Origin: Clostridia bacterium
Lineage (GTDB): Bacteria > Bacillota > Clostridia > Oscillospirales > CAG-272
DNA length: 59,893 nucleotides
Reading direction: 5' to 3'
NCBI GenBank assembly: GCA_017451485.1
Contig: JAFTOG010000007.1
Span: 1-59,893, forward strand
In this document: in pieces, positions 34,042-43,366 of the stretch
How positions within the stretch are numbered: position 1 is the stretch's first letter
How the letters are laid out: every line of letters begins with the position of its first letter
Notes under the pieces: model-generated
The model's database searches: none
What the model was told of the DNA's origin: nothing
What the model saw: the letters and a program-made list of their open reading frames with translations, nothing else
Position numbers and translations under genes: made by a program

Positions 34042-34689
34042 ATGGCAAATATCTTGGTGGTAGAGGATGAATTTGATATAAACAGGCTTATATGCAAAAA
34101 TCTGACCCTTACAGGGCATAAATGCAAAAGTGCATATGATGGAATAGAAGCCTTGAAAATAATAAATGATGAAAAACCTGAGCTTATTATTCTCGATGTT
34201 ATGCTCCCGGGACTTACGGGATTTGAGCTGATTGAATATGCAGGGAATATACCCGTAATATTCGTAACCGCCAGAGCGGGACTTGAGGACAAGCTGAAGG
34301 GACTGAAGCTCGGTGCTGACGATTATATTGTAAAGCCCTTTGAAATGCAGGAGCTCCTCGCCAGAGTTTCCACCGTTTTAAGAAGGGTAAAAAGAGAAAA
34401 TACTGTATTTTCATTTGACGATATAACAATTGATTTTGACAAGAGATTTGTTTGTCGGGACGGCGTAGAAATAAAGCTCACCCCTAAGGAATACGATCTT
34501 TTGGAAACACTGATATTAAACAGAAATATAGCCTTGACCCGAGACAGGCTTCTTAATCTTGTCTGGAATATTGATTTTGATGGAGATACAAGAACGGTTG
34601 ATATTCACATTCAACAGCTGAGGAAAAAATTGGGTCTTAAAAACAGGATAGTCTCACTTTACAAAATAGGATATAGATTTGAACTATGA
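34042..34689 (+). CDS. OmpR/PhoB-family response regulator (two-component system 3)
   Basis: This 215-residue regulator starts MANILVVEDE and has Asp52 in ILDVMLPGLTG and Lys in YIVKPFEMQE. The winged-helix output ends in SLYKIGYRFEL. AAAAGGAG at 34028-34034 precedes the ATG. A possible promoter TTGCAA (33971-33976) with a TACTAT box nearby is uncertain. The gene overlaps the next kinase by 4 bases (ATGA). It lacks the acidic insertion seen in some PhoB proteins and cannot be assigned to a specific regulon. Confidence 0.94.
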   Translation: MANILVVEDEFDINRLICKNLTLTGHKCKSAYDGIEALKIINDEKPELIILDVMLPGLTGFELIEYAGNIPVIFVTARAGLEDKLKGLKLGADDYIVKPFEMQELLARVSTVLRRVKRENTVFSFDDITIDFDKRFVCRDGVEIKLTPKEYDLLETLILNRNIALTRDRLLNLVWNIDFDGDTRTVDIHIQQLRKKLGLKNRIVSLYKIGYRFEL

Positions 34690-36068
34690 AAAGAAAATTC
34701 TTTGAAAAAACATATTTGCTGACTCTTATTCTTTTCCTTGTATTTTTGAATGTAAGCATAGTAGCCTTGTGCATTTTCACCTTTAACAGTAATTTGAGTG
34801 CTACTGAGGACTCCTGCATTGCGGAGAATTATGCTATTATGCAGGCATTTGAGAACGATGCTATAGGTCTCGGCTCCGAAAGTGGAGTACTTTTACAGAT
34901 AAGCTACGGCGATTTTTATGCCGAAAAGGGAATATACTTAAGATTTGAGGAAAAGGGTCAGGAAACATTTTCAAGTATTCCTGCCGGTGTGACGATTCCG
35001 GCTGTGAATACTGTAGAATCCACTAAGGCCGATGATACCTATTATACCGTAATTACAAGAGTGACAAAGGACGGTAGATATACGGTGACCTATGCAAAGG
35101 ATATAAGCTATCTCTACAGCGAATTCAGGGGGATGGCAATTGCATTTATCGCTTTATCAGTTCTTGCGTCATTAAGCCTGGCTATACTTCTTTATTTCAT
35201 CCTTTTGAAGCTTTATGCACCTCTTTCCAAGCTTCGTGCCGTGGCAGGAAACATAGCTGACGGAGATTTTTCAACCCGTGCCGATGAGAGTGGAGGGGAT
35301 GAGCTGTCGGTTCTTGCCAAGGATTTTAACCGTATGGCAGATAAGATAAATATGCAGATGAACGAGTTAAAGGCCGTTGCAACGCAACGGCAGAGGATGC
35401 TTGATGATTTGGCTCATGAAATGAGGACCCCTCTGACTGTTATACACGGATATGCAGAATATATTGCAGGAGCCAATATTTCAAGGGAGGAGCAAATAGA
35501 TGCATCCGGCAGTATAATGCAAGAGGCAATGAGACTTAAAAGCATAAGCGAAATATTGCTTGATGATGCATTTATACGAGAGGGAAAAATATCCTTTGAG
35601 AGAATTGACACAGGAGAATTGCTTAATGGAGTTGCTAAAAGATATACTGTTCAGTTGAAGGATAAAAATATAGAAATATATGTTTCTCCCGATGCAGGTG
35701 GAGCTGTATCCGGAGATAAGATTTTACTTGAGCTATTGCTGTCAAACCTTACAGATAATGCCATAAAGGCGTGTAAAAACGGTGGAACAGTAGAGCTGGG
35801 AGCCTTATACGAGGATGGCGTGAGCATAATTTATGTCAGGGATAACGGAATAGGCATGACAGATGAGGAGCTGAAGCATATAAAGGAGCCCTTTTACAGA
35901 GCTGATAAGTCGAGGAGCAGAAGAAACGGTGGTACAGGCCTGGGCTTGTCTTTATGTGAAACTATAGCTAAGGCTCATGGCACGGAGCTAAGCTTTTCAT
36001 CAAAAAAAGGAGAGGGAACCATAGCATATGTAAGACTTGGAAAATCTTACAAAACCATTACAAATTGA
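34686..36068 (+). CDS. Sensor histidine kinase (two-component system 3)
   Basis: This 460-residue membrane kinase has segments at about 10-33 and 148-173 with a 115-residue external domain between them. A HAMP domain (about 174-226) follows. His244 lies in DDLAHEMRTPL; in most kinases the position before His is Ser, here Ala. The ATPase domain has LTDNAIKACKNGG and RDNGIGMTDEELKHI, and GGTGLGLSLCETI is the G box. The ATGA overlap with the response regulator implies coupled translation. The following gene of unknown function starts 57 bases downstream and may be in the same transcript. Confidence 0.92.
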   Translation: MKRKFFEKTYLLTLILFLVFLNVSIVALCIFTFNSNLSATEDSCIAENYAIMQAFENDAIGLGSESGVLLQISYGDFYAEKGIYLRFEEKGQETFSSIPAGVTIPAVNTVESTKADDTYYTVITRVTKDGRYTVTYAKDISYLYSEFRGMAIAFIALSVLASLSLAILLYFILLKLYAPLSKLRAVAGNIADGDFSTRADESGGDELSVLAKDFNRMADKINMQMNELKAVATQRQRMLDDLAHEMRTPLTVIHGYAEYIAGANISREEQIDASGSIMQEAMRLKSISEILLDDAFIREGKISFERIDTGELLNGVAKRYTVQLKDKNIEIYVSPDAGGAVSGDKILLELLLSNLTDNAIKACKNGGTVELGALYEDGVSIIYVRDNGIGMTDEELKHIKEPFYRADKSRSRRNGGTGLGLSLCETIAKAHGTELSFSSKKGEGTIAYVRLGKSYKTITN

Positions 36069-36124
36069 TGATTTTTTTATTACATTTCAGCTGTAAAATA
36101 TAATTAACAGCAGAAAGGAGAATT

Positions 36125-36880
36125 ATGGCAGGATCTAAAGGATTATTTCTTCGTACCTTTATTACCTTAGTGTTAGCAATATGCCTGATGGCTATCAGCA
36201 TTCTTTCTGTTTTTGGGCATACGCCTAAAAGCAGGAATATAAACGACAGCTATCTCCCATACATAGATAGCTCTAAATTTGAGGAGCATAAAACAAGAGA
36301 ACAATTCGAAAAGAAATTCAATGTTTATACTCATTTACGGGAGAGTGAAGGAAAAAGCATAGCTACACTCTATTCCTCGGCACAGATATATGAGATAAGG
36401 CATAGGAGGAATAACGGCGAATGGTTTTACCTTACAGATGCTGAGGTGCTGTATCTTATCAGCGATACTATAAGCTTATTTGAAAAAAAGGATATAGTAT
36501 GTATAATTGATCTCAACGGTGTTGCACATGCTTATCATGCTAAGGAAAGCACTAAATTCGATATATGCACAGTTATTATGAAGCGTTTAGAGGTGCTGTG
36601 CTCTGCATATTATGAGATTAAGTTTGATTACAAAAGTGATGCGTTTTTTATAATGAATGAATCAGTCACATATGTCAGTCAGTCATACTTAAGCGAAATG
36701 TATAGATACTTCAGGGGAGTTTATTTCGAGGGCTATACATTTACGGAGGATTGGTATATAGAATACCAGAATAATCTTAAAGCAGCACGAGGCAGTGCAT
36801 TTCATATGATAAATGGCAGAATATATTATGTAAATGAGCTATCCAAGGCTACAAGAGACGATTTGATTATTGTATATTAA
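36125..36880 (+). CDS. Uncharacterised membrane-anchored protein
   Basis: I do not recognise this 251-residue protein. It has one hydrophobic segment at about residues 9-31, so it is probably a membrane-anchored or secreted protein with an extracellular domain of about 215 residues. That domain is rich in Tyr, Glu and Lys and contains YLPYIDSSKFEEH and two stretches with alternating hydrophobicity. There is no lipobox. AGAAAGGAGAA precedes the ATG. Its position right after two-component system 3 makes it a candidate accessory or target of that system, but nothing in the sequence proves this. Confidence 0.7.
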   Translation: MAGSKGLFLRTFITLVLAICLMAISILSVFGHTPKSRNINDSYLPYIDSSKFEEHKTREQFEKKFNVYTHLRESEGKSIATLYSSAQIYEIRHRRNNGEWFYLTDAEVLYLISDTISLFEKKDIVCIIDLNGVAHAYHAKESTKFDICTVIMKRLEVLCSAYYEIKFDYKSDAFFIMNESVTYVSQSYLSEMYRYFRGVYFEGYTFTEDWYIEYQNNLKAARGSAFHMINGRIYYVNELSKATRDDLIIVY

Positions 36881-37068
36881 AGCTGAAGCCTAACAAAATT
36901 GCTGGGAAAATTATACTGCTATGTAAATAAGAATTTCGCATTTCCCGGCTGTCATATCTTAAAGATCCTTAATTTAAAATCCTGAGCTGTTGATGCTTTT
37001 GATTCTATAATGCCTTACAAATGGAGTACAGGCTAATGTAGATAAATAAACAACTGAAGGAGAAGAAA

Positions 37069-40000
37069 ATGAAAAGGATCTTTTTGTTTGCCCTGATAAT
37101 TGTGCTTTGTGTTACATCACTGACTCTTTCTGCCTGTGGGGAGGATAGTGATACAACAACATCGGACAATAATGTAAGCAACGGAGGTGAAGAGCCGCTT
37201 CCACCAAATTCACTTAAATTTACATTAAATATGGACGGCATGTCCTACAGTGTAACGGGAATAGGAACCTGTACGGATACGGTAATTGTAATACCGTCAA
37301 ATTATAACTCCTTGCCTGTTACCTCCATAGGTGATTACGCATTTAAGGGATGCTCCGATATTACAGGAATTGTGATACCGTATGGGATAGAGAGCATAGG
37401 TGTACAGGCATTTAGTGGCTGTAAGTCTCTTGCTGAGATGAATATCCCCAGCACAGTAAAATCCGTATCGGTTGGTGCATTTAACGGATGTGTGGGAATA
37501 AGAGAAAATGTAGATGGTGTTATCTATGTTGACACATGGGCAATATCCTATGACGAGGAGATAACAGAGGCAACGTTAAGGGACGGTACCATAGGTATTG
37601 CCGATTCTGCATTCAAAAGCAGTGTTATAAGAAAGGTAACCCTCCCAAATAGCCTTAAATATTCGGGAGCATCTGCTTTTGAGGAATGTAAATGGCTTAA
37701 TTTTGTTTACATCAGCGATATGTCTGCCTGGTGTAAAATAACATATGAAAATGAATTTTCTACACCCTTATGCAGAGCTAATACACTTTTTCTCAATGAT
37801 GAAGTGGTCAGGGATATTGTTATTCCCGACGGTATAACAGAAATAAAGGATTACGCTTTTTGTAACTTGGGCTGTTATAGTCTGACTATTCCCGACGGTG
37901 TAAAATCTATTGGCAAATCAGCATTTGAGGGCTGTTATCTTATTTTTAAGCTGGATATTCCAAACAGTGTTACATATATAGGTGACTCTGCTTTTAGTGG
38001 CTGCAGCAATATTTTTACTGCCGGTATTCCAGACGGAGTTACATATATAGGTCCCTCTGCGTTTAAGGATTGTGTCAATCTTGGTGGTCCTAAGGAATTT
38101 GTAATTCCCACAGGAATTACGGAAATAGAGGAATCAGTTTTCAGCGGATGCAGCGGTCTTAAAAAAGTAAAGCTGCACGATGATATCACCATGATAAGAG
38201 CATCGGCCTTTGAGGGATGCACCTCTTTAGGTAGCATAACAATACCCGGTAAAACAGAGTCCATAGGAAAGAGTGCCTTTGCTGGATGTACCTCACTTAC
38301 AGAGGCTACGATTCAAAACGGAGTGGCTTCTATAGGGGATAATGCTTTTGACGGATGTATCAGCTTAACAGCTGTTTCTTTGCCCGATAGTATTATGGAT
38401 ATAGGCTCCTCGGCGTTTTACGGATGCTCAGCACTGGATACTGTAGCTCTGGATAATATATCTGAAATAAAGGATAATACCTTTTACGGTTGCTCCTCAC
38501 TTAAGAGCTTTACTATAAGCAATAGTGTTACAAAAATAGGATCGGGGGCATTCGGCAATTGCACCTCTATTACAGAAATGTATATTCCAAGCAACATTTC
38601 TCACATTGGAAACGGTGTATTTCAGGGTTGCAGCTCTCTTGAAAAAATAGAAGTATCCACAGATAACGGTACATACAAATCAATAAACGGCGACCTTTAC
38701 TCCAAGGATGGAAAAAACCTTATAAAATGTGCAAATGATAAGTCAGACAGGACCGTAACCGTTTCCGACGGTGTTACAGTGGTGGAGGACTACGCCTTTA
38801 GTGGATGTAAATATATTACAGAGGTCTCCCTGCCGGATACTGTTACAAAAATAGGTGATAATGCCTTTTCGGGATGTGTACATCTCAGAAGCATTGTAAT
38901 TCCGGATAATGTAAATGAAATAGGTGCCTCATCATTTATGGGCTGTTCCTCCCTTGTAAGCATTATTATTCCGGAGGGAGTGAAAAAAATAGGTCCTCAG
39001 GCATTTGCTGAATGTGAAAAGCTTGTGGAGGTGTACAATCTGTCACAGTCAGATGTATCCTTATATTTTGTGGGCGAAAAGATAATACATACATCAATTG
39101 ACAAGGAAAGTATATTGGATGAGGTCGGAGATTATATTTTCATGACATGGAATGATAGCTATTACCTTATAAGCTACATAGGTGATGATACCGATATAAC
39201 ATTGCCTGATAGCTATAAGGGAAATAATTATTCCATATATGAATATGCCTTTGGCAACAATGATAATATAACAAAGATTACAGTAACAAACGGTGTTACA
39301 GCTTTTGGGGAGTATTCCTTCAAAAATTGCAAGTCACTTACGGATATAAATATTCCCGATAGTGCCACATCTCTTGGATTTGGAACCTTCTGGGGCTGTT
39401 CATCACTTAAGGAGGTAAGTATTCCGGACAGTGTTACAGAAATCGGAAGAAGCGTATTTTTTGATTGCACAGCTCTTGAAAGCGTTAATATACCTAATGG
39501 AATTACATTGATAGATAATTATACCTTCTCGGGCTGTACATCGTTAAAAAGCATAGTGATTCCCGATAGTGTTACCACAATAAATATATGTGCATTCAGA
39601 AATTGTATAGGACTTACGGACATTACTATAGGTAAGGGAATTAAATCCATTGAGGATAAAGCCTTTGAGAACTGTACAGGAATAACTAATGTAAATATAA
39701 CAGATCTTTATGCATGGTGCAGTATCCCCGTATTTTACCTTCGTGGCACGCCATTCCATTATGACAGCCAGGTAAATCTCTTTATAAACGGAGAGCTTGT
39801 TACCGATCTTGTTATTCCGGACGGTATTGAAAATCTTACAGGTCTTTCGTTCTTTAACTGTGTTTCTATTGAAACAGTGTATATTCCCGACAGCGTAAAG
39901 TATATAGGTGTATGGGCGTTCAGCGGATGTACATCCTTAACCTCCGTAACCTTTGAAAGCACCGAGGATTGGAGCGTAAGAATAGGGCAGAATTCCGCCT

Positions 40001-40122
40001 CTATAGAGCTTGATGTAACCGATCCTGCAAAGAATGCTATTAACATATCAAAGGATCTGCCGAGTGAGGAAATGGGCTTTACAGGCTTTGAATGGAATCA
40101 AGGACTTATTGAAGAAGAATAA
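37069..40122 (+). CDS. Giant BspA-type leucine-rich-repeat lipoprotein
   Basis: This 1017-residue surface protein has a lipoprotein signal (lipobox LSAC, Cys23), an acidic Ser/Thr/Pro linker and then some 30 tandem 23-residue LRR_5/BspA repeats, for example SVTEIGRSVFFDCTALESV. Non-repeat islands occur at about residues 215-250 (WCKITYENEFSTPLCRANTLF) and again at about 875-910 with a similar WCSIPVFYLRGTPFHYDSQVNLF motif, so the protein looks like an internal duplication. AAGGAGAAG precedes the ATG. A smaller relative is at 16293-17690. It likely mediates adhesion at the cell surface. It lies between two-component systems 3 and 4 and ends at its own terminator. Confidence 0.9.
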   Translation: MKRIFLFALIIVLCVTSLTLSACGEDSDTTTSDNNVSNGGEEPLPPNSLKFTLNMDGMSYSVTGIGTCTDTVIVIPSNYNSLPVTSIGDYAFKGCSDITGIVIPYGIESIGVQAFSGCKSLAEMNIPSTVKSVSVGAFNGCVGIRENVDGVIYVDTWAISYDEEITEATLRDGTIGIADSAFKSSVIRKVTLPNSLKYSGASAFEECKWLNFVYISDMSAWCKITYENEFSTPLCRANTLFLNDEVVRDIVIPDGITEIKDYAFCNLGCYSLTIPDGVKSIGKSAFEGCYLIFKLDIPNSVTYIGDSAFSGCSNIFTAGIPDGVTYIGPSAFKDCVNLGGPKEFVIPTGITEIEESVFSGCSGLKKVKLHDDITMIRASAFEGCTSLGSITIPGKTESIGKSAFAGCTSLTEATIQNGVASIGDNAFDGCISLTAVSLPDSIMDIGSSAFYGCSALDTVALDNISEIKDNTFYGCSSLKSFTISNSVTKIGSGAFGNCTSITEMYIPSNISHIGNGVFQGCSSLEKIEVSTDNGTYKSINGDLYSKDGKNLIKCANDKSDRTVTVSDGVTVVEDYAFSGCKYITEVSLPDTVTKIGDNAFSGCVHLRSIVIPDNVNEIGASSFMGCSSLVSIIIPEGVKKIGPQAFAECEKLVEVYNLSQSDVSLYFVGEKIIHTSIDKESILDEVGDYIFMTWNDSYYLISYIGDDTDITLPDSYKGNNYSIYEYAFGNNDNITKITVTNGVTAFGEYSFKNCKSLTDINIPDSATSLGFGTFWGCSSLKEVSIPDSVTEIGRSVFFDCTALESVNIPNGITLIDNYTFSGCTSLKSIVIPDSVTTINICAFRNCIGLTDITIGKGIKSIEDKAFENCTGITNVNITDLYAWCSIPVFYLRGTPFHYDSQVNLFINGELVTDLVIPDGIENLTGLSFFNCVSIETVYIPDSVKYIGVWAFSGCTSLTSVTFESTEDWSVRIGQNSASIELDVTDPAKNAINISKDLPSEEMGFTGFEWNQGLIEEE

Positions 40123-40130
40123 ATAAAGGA

Positions 40131-40161
40131 GCAGGGCATTCCGAATGATGCCCTGCTTTTT
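40131..40161 (+). terminator. Terminator of the giant leucine-rich lipoprotein gene
   Basis: Stem GCAGGGCAT/ATGCCCTGC followed by five T residues. Confidence 0.9.
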
Positions 40162-40194
40162 GAATTTACAATTTATTTACAAAACAAAAACCTT

Positions 40195-40223
40195 TTGCAA
40201 ATATGAATGATATATGATACAAT
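40195..40223 (+). promoter_or_regulatory. Promoter of two-component system 4
   Basis: TTGCAA (40195-40200) and TACAAT (40218-40223), spacer 17, about 28 bases before the start codon. Confidence 0.6.
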
Positions 40224-40250
40224 AGAAAAAAAGCAAGGAGGCGTTTTATT

Positions 40251-40922
40251 ATGATAAGGATACTTGTTGCAGAGGATGATAAGGATCTTAACCGGCTCGT
40301 CAGCTCTTCATTGAGAAATGAAGGATATGATGTCACTGCCTGCTTTGACGGTGAGGAAGCCTTAGAGGCAACGGAGAGGGTTAAGTATGATATGATTCTT
40401 ACCGATATTATGATGCCAAAGATGGATGGCTTTGAGTTGGCAAAAAATATACGGAGCTTTGATAAAAATGTTCCAATTATCTTTATGACAGCGAAGGATG
40501 ATAAGCCATCAAAGATGTTTGGATATTCCATTGGAATTGACGATTATGTTACTAAGCCCTTTGATATAGATGTATTAGTTCTTAAAATCAATGCAGTTTT
40601 ACGCAGAGCTAAGATAGAAACGGATAAGCAGATAAAAATAGGTAATTTCACAATGAATACAGAGGAGCATACAGCTACTGTCGATGGGGAAGAGATCTCG
40701 CTGACGGTAAGGGAATTTGACATATTGTTTAAGCTACTGTCATACCCCAAAAAAACCTTTACCCGTTCTGCACTGATGGAGGAATTCTGGGATTACGATT
40801 CCTCTGCTACATCCCGCACGGTTGATGTTTATATGGCGAAAATAAGGGAAAAAACCTCTGTATGCGACGGATTTGAAATTCTGACAGTTCACGGTCTTGG
40901 GTACAAGGTGGTACTAAAATGA
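40251..40922 (+). CDS. OmpR/PhoB-family response regulator (two-component system 4)
   Basis: The 223-residue regulator has receiver Asp52 (LTDIMMPKMDGF), Lys in YVTKPFDIDV, and a winged helix ending ILTVHGLGYKVVLK. AAGGAGG lies before the ATG. It overlaps the kinase start by 4 bases. It is the third regulator in 8 kb; the receiver and output sequences differ clearly, so these are separate systems rather than recent copies. Confidence 0.94.
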   Translation: MIRILVAEDDKDLNRLVSSSLRNEGYDVTACFDGEEALEATERVKYDMILTDIMMPKMDGFELAKNIRSFDKNVPIIFMTAKDDKPSKMFGYSIGIDDYVTKPFDIDVLVLKINAVLRRAKIETDKQIKIGNFTMNTEEHTATVDGEEISLTVREFDILFKLLSYPKKTFTRSALMEEFWDYDSSATSRTVDVYMAKIREKTSVCDGFEILTVHGLGYKVVLK

Positions 40923-41974
40923 AGAACAGGAGAAGACGCAGTACCTTTTCTATTTCCGGTGCTATAGCTTTTTTTGCCCTTATAGCTATTGTAATGCAGA
41001 TAGCAATTCTTACCTATGATTATATTGAGGATAGGACTGAAAGCAAAGGACTTATTGCAATTTTAGTGCTCGTTCTCATATTTATACTTTCAACTGTATG
41101 TACAATAACAGATTATATCAGGCGTAAAATAATGGTTGATAAGCCCGTTAAAAGAATACTTGAGGCAACTGAAAAAATTACAGCAGGCGATTTTTCCGTC
41201 AGGGTAGAGCCTGAGCATAAGTATTCTCAGTATAATGGGTACGATGCCATTATGGAGGACCTTAATAAAATGGCTGAGGAGCTGCAAAAGAGTGCAGTTC
41301 TGAAGACTGATTTTATATCCAATGTATCTCACGAGCTTAAAACACCCTTGGCAATTATACAGAATTATATAACTCTGTTGCAGGACGAAAATCTTGACAG
41401 AGAAACAAGACAAAGATATGTAGCAACAGTAAAACAGGCTTCCCGTAGGCTTACTGACTTGATTTCAAATATTCTTAAGCTTAACAAGCTGGAAAATCAG
41501 GATATCACAACAGAGTATGAAAGAATCAACCTTACGGAGATGCTTTCGGAAGCAGTCCTGAGCTATGAAGGGCTCATAGAGAAAAAGAGACTTAATATAG
41601 ATTGTCAGCTTGACGATGTGATAATATATTCATCCCCCAGTTATTTGGAAATAGTATGGAATAATCTTATCTCCAATGCTATTAAGTTTACTGAGCCGGG
41701 TGGCAGTATAAGTATCATCCTGAAGGAGCATATTGATAGCGTAGTGGTGTCAATTAAAGACACAGGGTGCGGTATTTCAAAGGAAACCGGCAAGCATATA
41801 TTTGATAAATTTTATCAGGGAGATACATCCCACTCAGGAGAAGGAAACGGACTTGGTTTGCCTCTTGTGAAAAAGGTTATAGATATTCTCGGAGGAGAAA
41901 TAACGGTGAAAAGTGAAATAGGAAAGGGAAGTATCTTTACTATTACATTAAAGGGCGTAAATAGCAATGAATAA
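40919..41974 (+). CDS. Sensor histidine kinase (two-component system 4)
   Basis: This 351-residue kinase has two membrane segments (about 12-33 and 44-64) with a loop of only about ten residues, a HAMP domain, His138 in SNVSHELKTPLA, an N box IVWNNLISNAIKFTEPGG, and the G boxes DTGCGISKETGKHIF and GNGLGLPLVKKVI. The minimal outside loop is typical of intramembrane-sensing kinases that work with membrane partners. Its stop overlaps the next gene, a multi-pass membrane protein, by 8 bases. Together with the next two genes this forms a four-gene unit. Confidence 0.93.
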   Translation: MKNRRRRSTFSISGAIAFFALIAIVMQIAILTYDYIEDRTESKGLIAILVLVLIFILSTVCTITDYIRRKIMVDKPVKRILEATEKITAGDFSVRVEPEHKYSQYNGYDAIMEDLNKMAEELQKSAVLKTDFISNVSHELKTPLAIIQNYITLLQDENLDRETRQRYVATVKQASRRLTDLISNILKLNKLENQDITTEYERINLTEMLSEAVLSYEGLIEKKRLNIDCQLDDVIIYSSPSYLEIVWNNLISNAIKFTEPGGSISIILKEHIDSVVVSIKDTGCGISKETGKHIFDKFYQGDTSHSGEGNGLGLPLVKKVIDILGGEITVKSEIGKGSIFTITLKGVNSNE

Positions 41975-42875
41975 GCTTATCAAATGGCTTAAAACCCCCG
42001 GTGGAGTGTGGCTTATTTGCGTTTATTTGATAACTCTTGTATTTATAACCGGAGCAATGATATTTGTATTTAACGAAGCTGACGGAATACTTACTGTATT
42101 TTCATATATTGTTTATTCTGTTGCTTTAATCGGACTGACATATTCCGTATATACCATTGTAATATACAGAAGAAAGATTCATTTGAATACTATAATGATT
42201 CTAAAAAAGAGCAGCCTTATTCGGGAAATTATAGACAGCTACGGATATCGAACTATTTTTGGCGTTGTGTTGTCCTTAGCTGCAAGTATTGTTTACGGTA
42301 TTATAAACGGTGTTTTAGGCATCTTGAGTAAATCGGTTTGGTACGGTTCTCTTTCTGCATACTATATATGCTTGGTTTTTATACGCATTGGTGTTCTTGT
42401 TCGCAACAAAAGGAGCAAGGACGGCAGTCTTGCGGAATACAAGAGAGCAGGGACTTACAGAAACAGTGGAATTATGCTCCTCTTATTGAATACTGCTCTT
42501 TCGGTTGCTATCGCACAAATGATTTTTGACGGTATGGGATTTATTTACAGTGGTATTATGATATATGTATCGGCTACATACTCGTTTACAAAAATAGGCA
42601 TAGCTGTTTATAACTTTATAAAAGCACAAAAGCAATCAAATCCTGTTATTGAAATTGCAAGAAATATAAGCCTTGTAGATGCCGCTGTTTCCATATTATC
42701 ACTCCAAACAGCAATGCTTGTTACCTTTTCACAAGAAAATATAGATATTTCATTAGCCAATACTCTTACAGGCAGTGCAGTAAGTCTGCTTTCATATTTT
42801 ATGGCTATATTTATGATAGTCAAAGGGAATAAAAAAATAAATAAAATTAAGTTGGAGAATATAAATGGACAATAA
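41967..42875 (+). CDS. Uncharacterised multi-pass membrane protein
   Basis: This 302-residue protein has about seven to eight hydrophobic segments (for example VWLICVYLITLVFITGAMIF at 14-33) and ends with a basic tail. I recognise no conserved family. It overlaps the histidine kinase end by 8 bases and the next gene by 11 bases, so it is translated with the small-loop kinase. That arrangement resembles intramembrane-sensing kinases that use a membrane partner for signal detection or drug export, but this is inference from gene order only. Confidence 0.75.
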   Translation: MNKLIKWLKTPGGVWLICVYLITLVFITGAMIFVFNEADGILTVFSYIVYSVALIGLTYSVYTIVIYRRKIHLNTIMILKKSSLIREIIDSYGYRTIFGVVLSLAASIVYGIINGVLGILSKSVWYGSLSAYYICLVFIRIGVLVRNKRSKDGSLAEYKRAGTYRNSGIMLLLLNTALSVAIAQMIFDGMGFIYSGIMIYVSATYSFTKIGIAVYNFIKAQKQSNPVIEIARNISLVDAAVSILSLQTAMLVTFSQENIDISLANTLTGSAVSLLSYFMAIFMIVKGNKKINKIKLENINGQ

Positions 42876-43257
42876 GGAATTTGAATATACCTATTCAGCT
42901 CCCACAGAGGCGGAAAGAAGGGAGATTGCAAACATAAGAAAGCAATATGAGACAAAGTCAGACAAGCAGATAAAGCTTGATAGAATAAGAAAGCTTGATA
43001 GCTTCGTGCAGAATTTTTCTATGACCTTGTCGCTTATAGTAGGTATTATGGGAGCTCTTATATTTGGACTTGGAATGTCTATGATACTTGCCTGGGATAT
43101 TATGGTCTTTGGTATCATCGTGTGTATTATAGGTGCTGTTCCTATGGTGGCTGCATATCCCGTGTATGTTATTACATTAAGAAATAATAAGGAAAAGTAC
43201 GGTGAGGAAATCTTACGTCTTTCCGAGGAGCTTTTGGACAAATACGATAATGGTTGA
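42865..43257 (+). CDS. Small two-segment membrane protein
   Basis: This 130-residue protein has a charged N-terminal part (IRKQYETKSDKQIKLDRIRKLDSF, given by position 26-49), two hydrophobic segments (about 54-73 and 79-102) and a charged tail. It resembles the 115-residue product of 44817-45164 in layout and motifs, namely IRxQYxxK...KLxxLD before the membrane pair. The function is unknown. The start overlaps the previous gene by 11 bases. It ends the operon of two-component system 4. Confidence 0.7.
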   Translation: MDNKEFEYTYSAPTEAERREIANIRKQYETKSDKQIKLDRIRKLDSFVQNFSMTLSLIVGIMGALIFGLGMSMILAWDIMVFGIIVCIIGAVPMVAAYPVYVITLRNNKEKYGEEILRLSEELLDKYDNG

Positions 43258-43292
43258 TATTTACCGATGTTATAAAAAATAAATATTGAATC

Positions 43293-43321
43293 TTGAAATT
43301 TTTGACAAAATATGTTACAAT
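43293..43321 (+). promoter_or_regulatory. Promoter of the RsgI-like lipoprotein gene
   Basis: TTGAAA (43293-43298) and TACAAT (43316-43321) with a 17-base spacer, 45 bases before the start codon. Confidence 0.6.
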
Positions 43322-43366
43322 GCAAATAAAATTATTGTAACAGTTAACTGTTTGAAAGGAGTAAAT

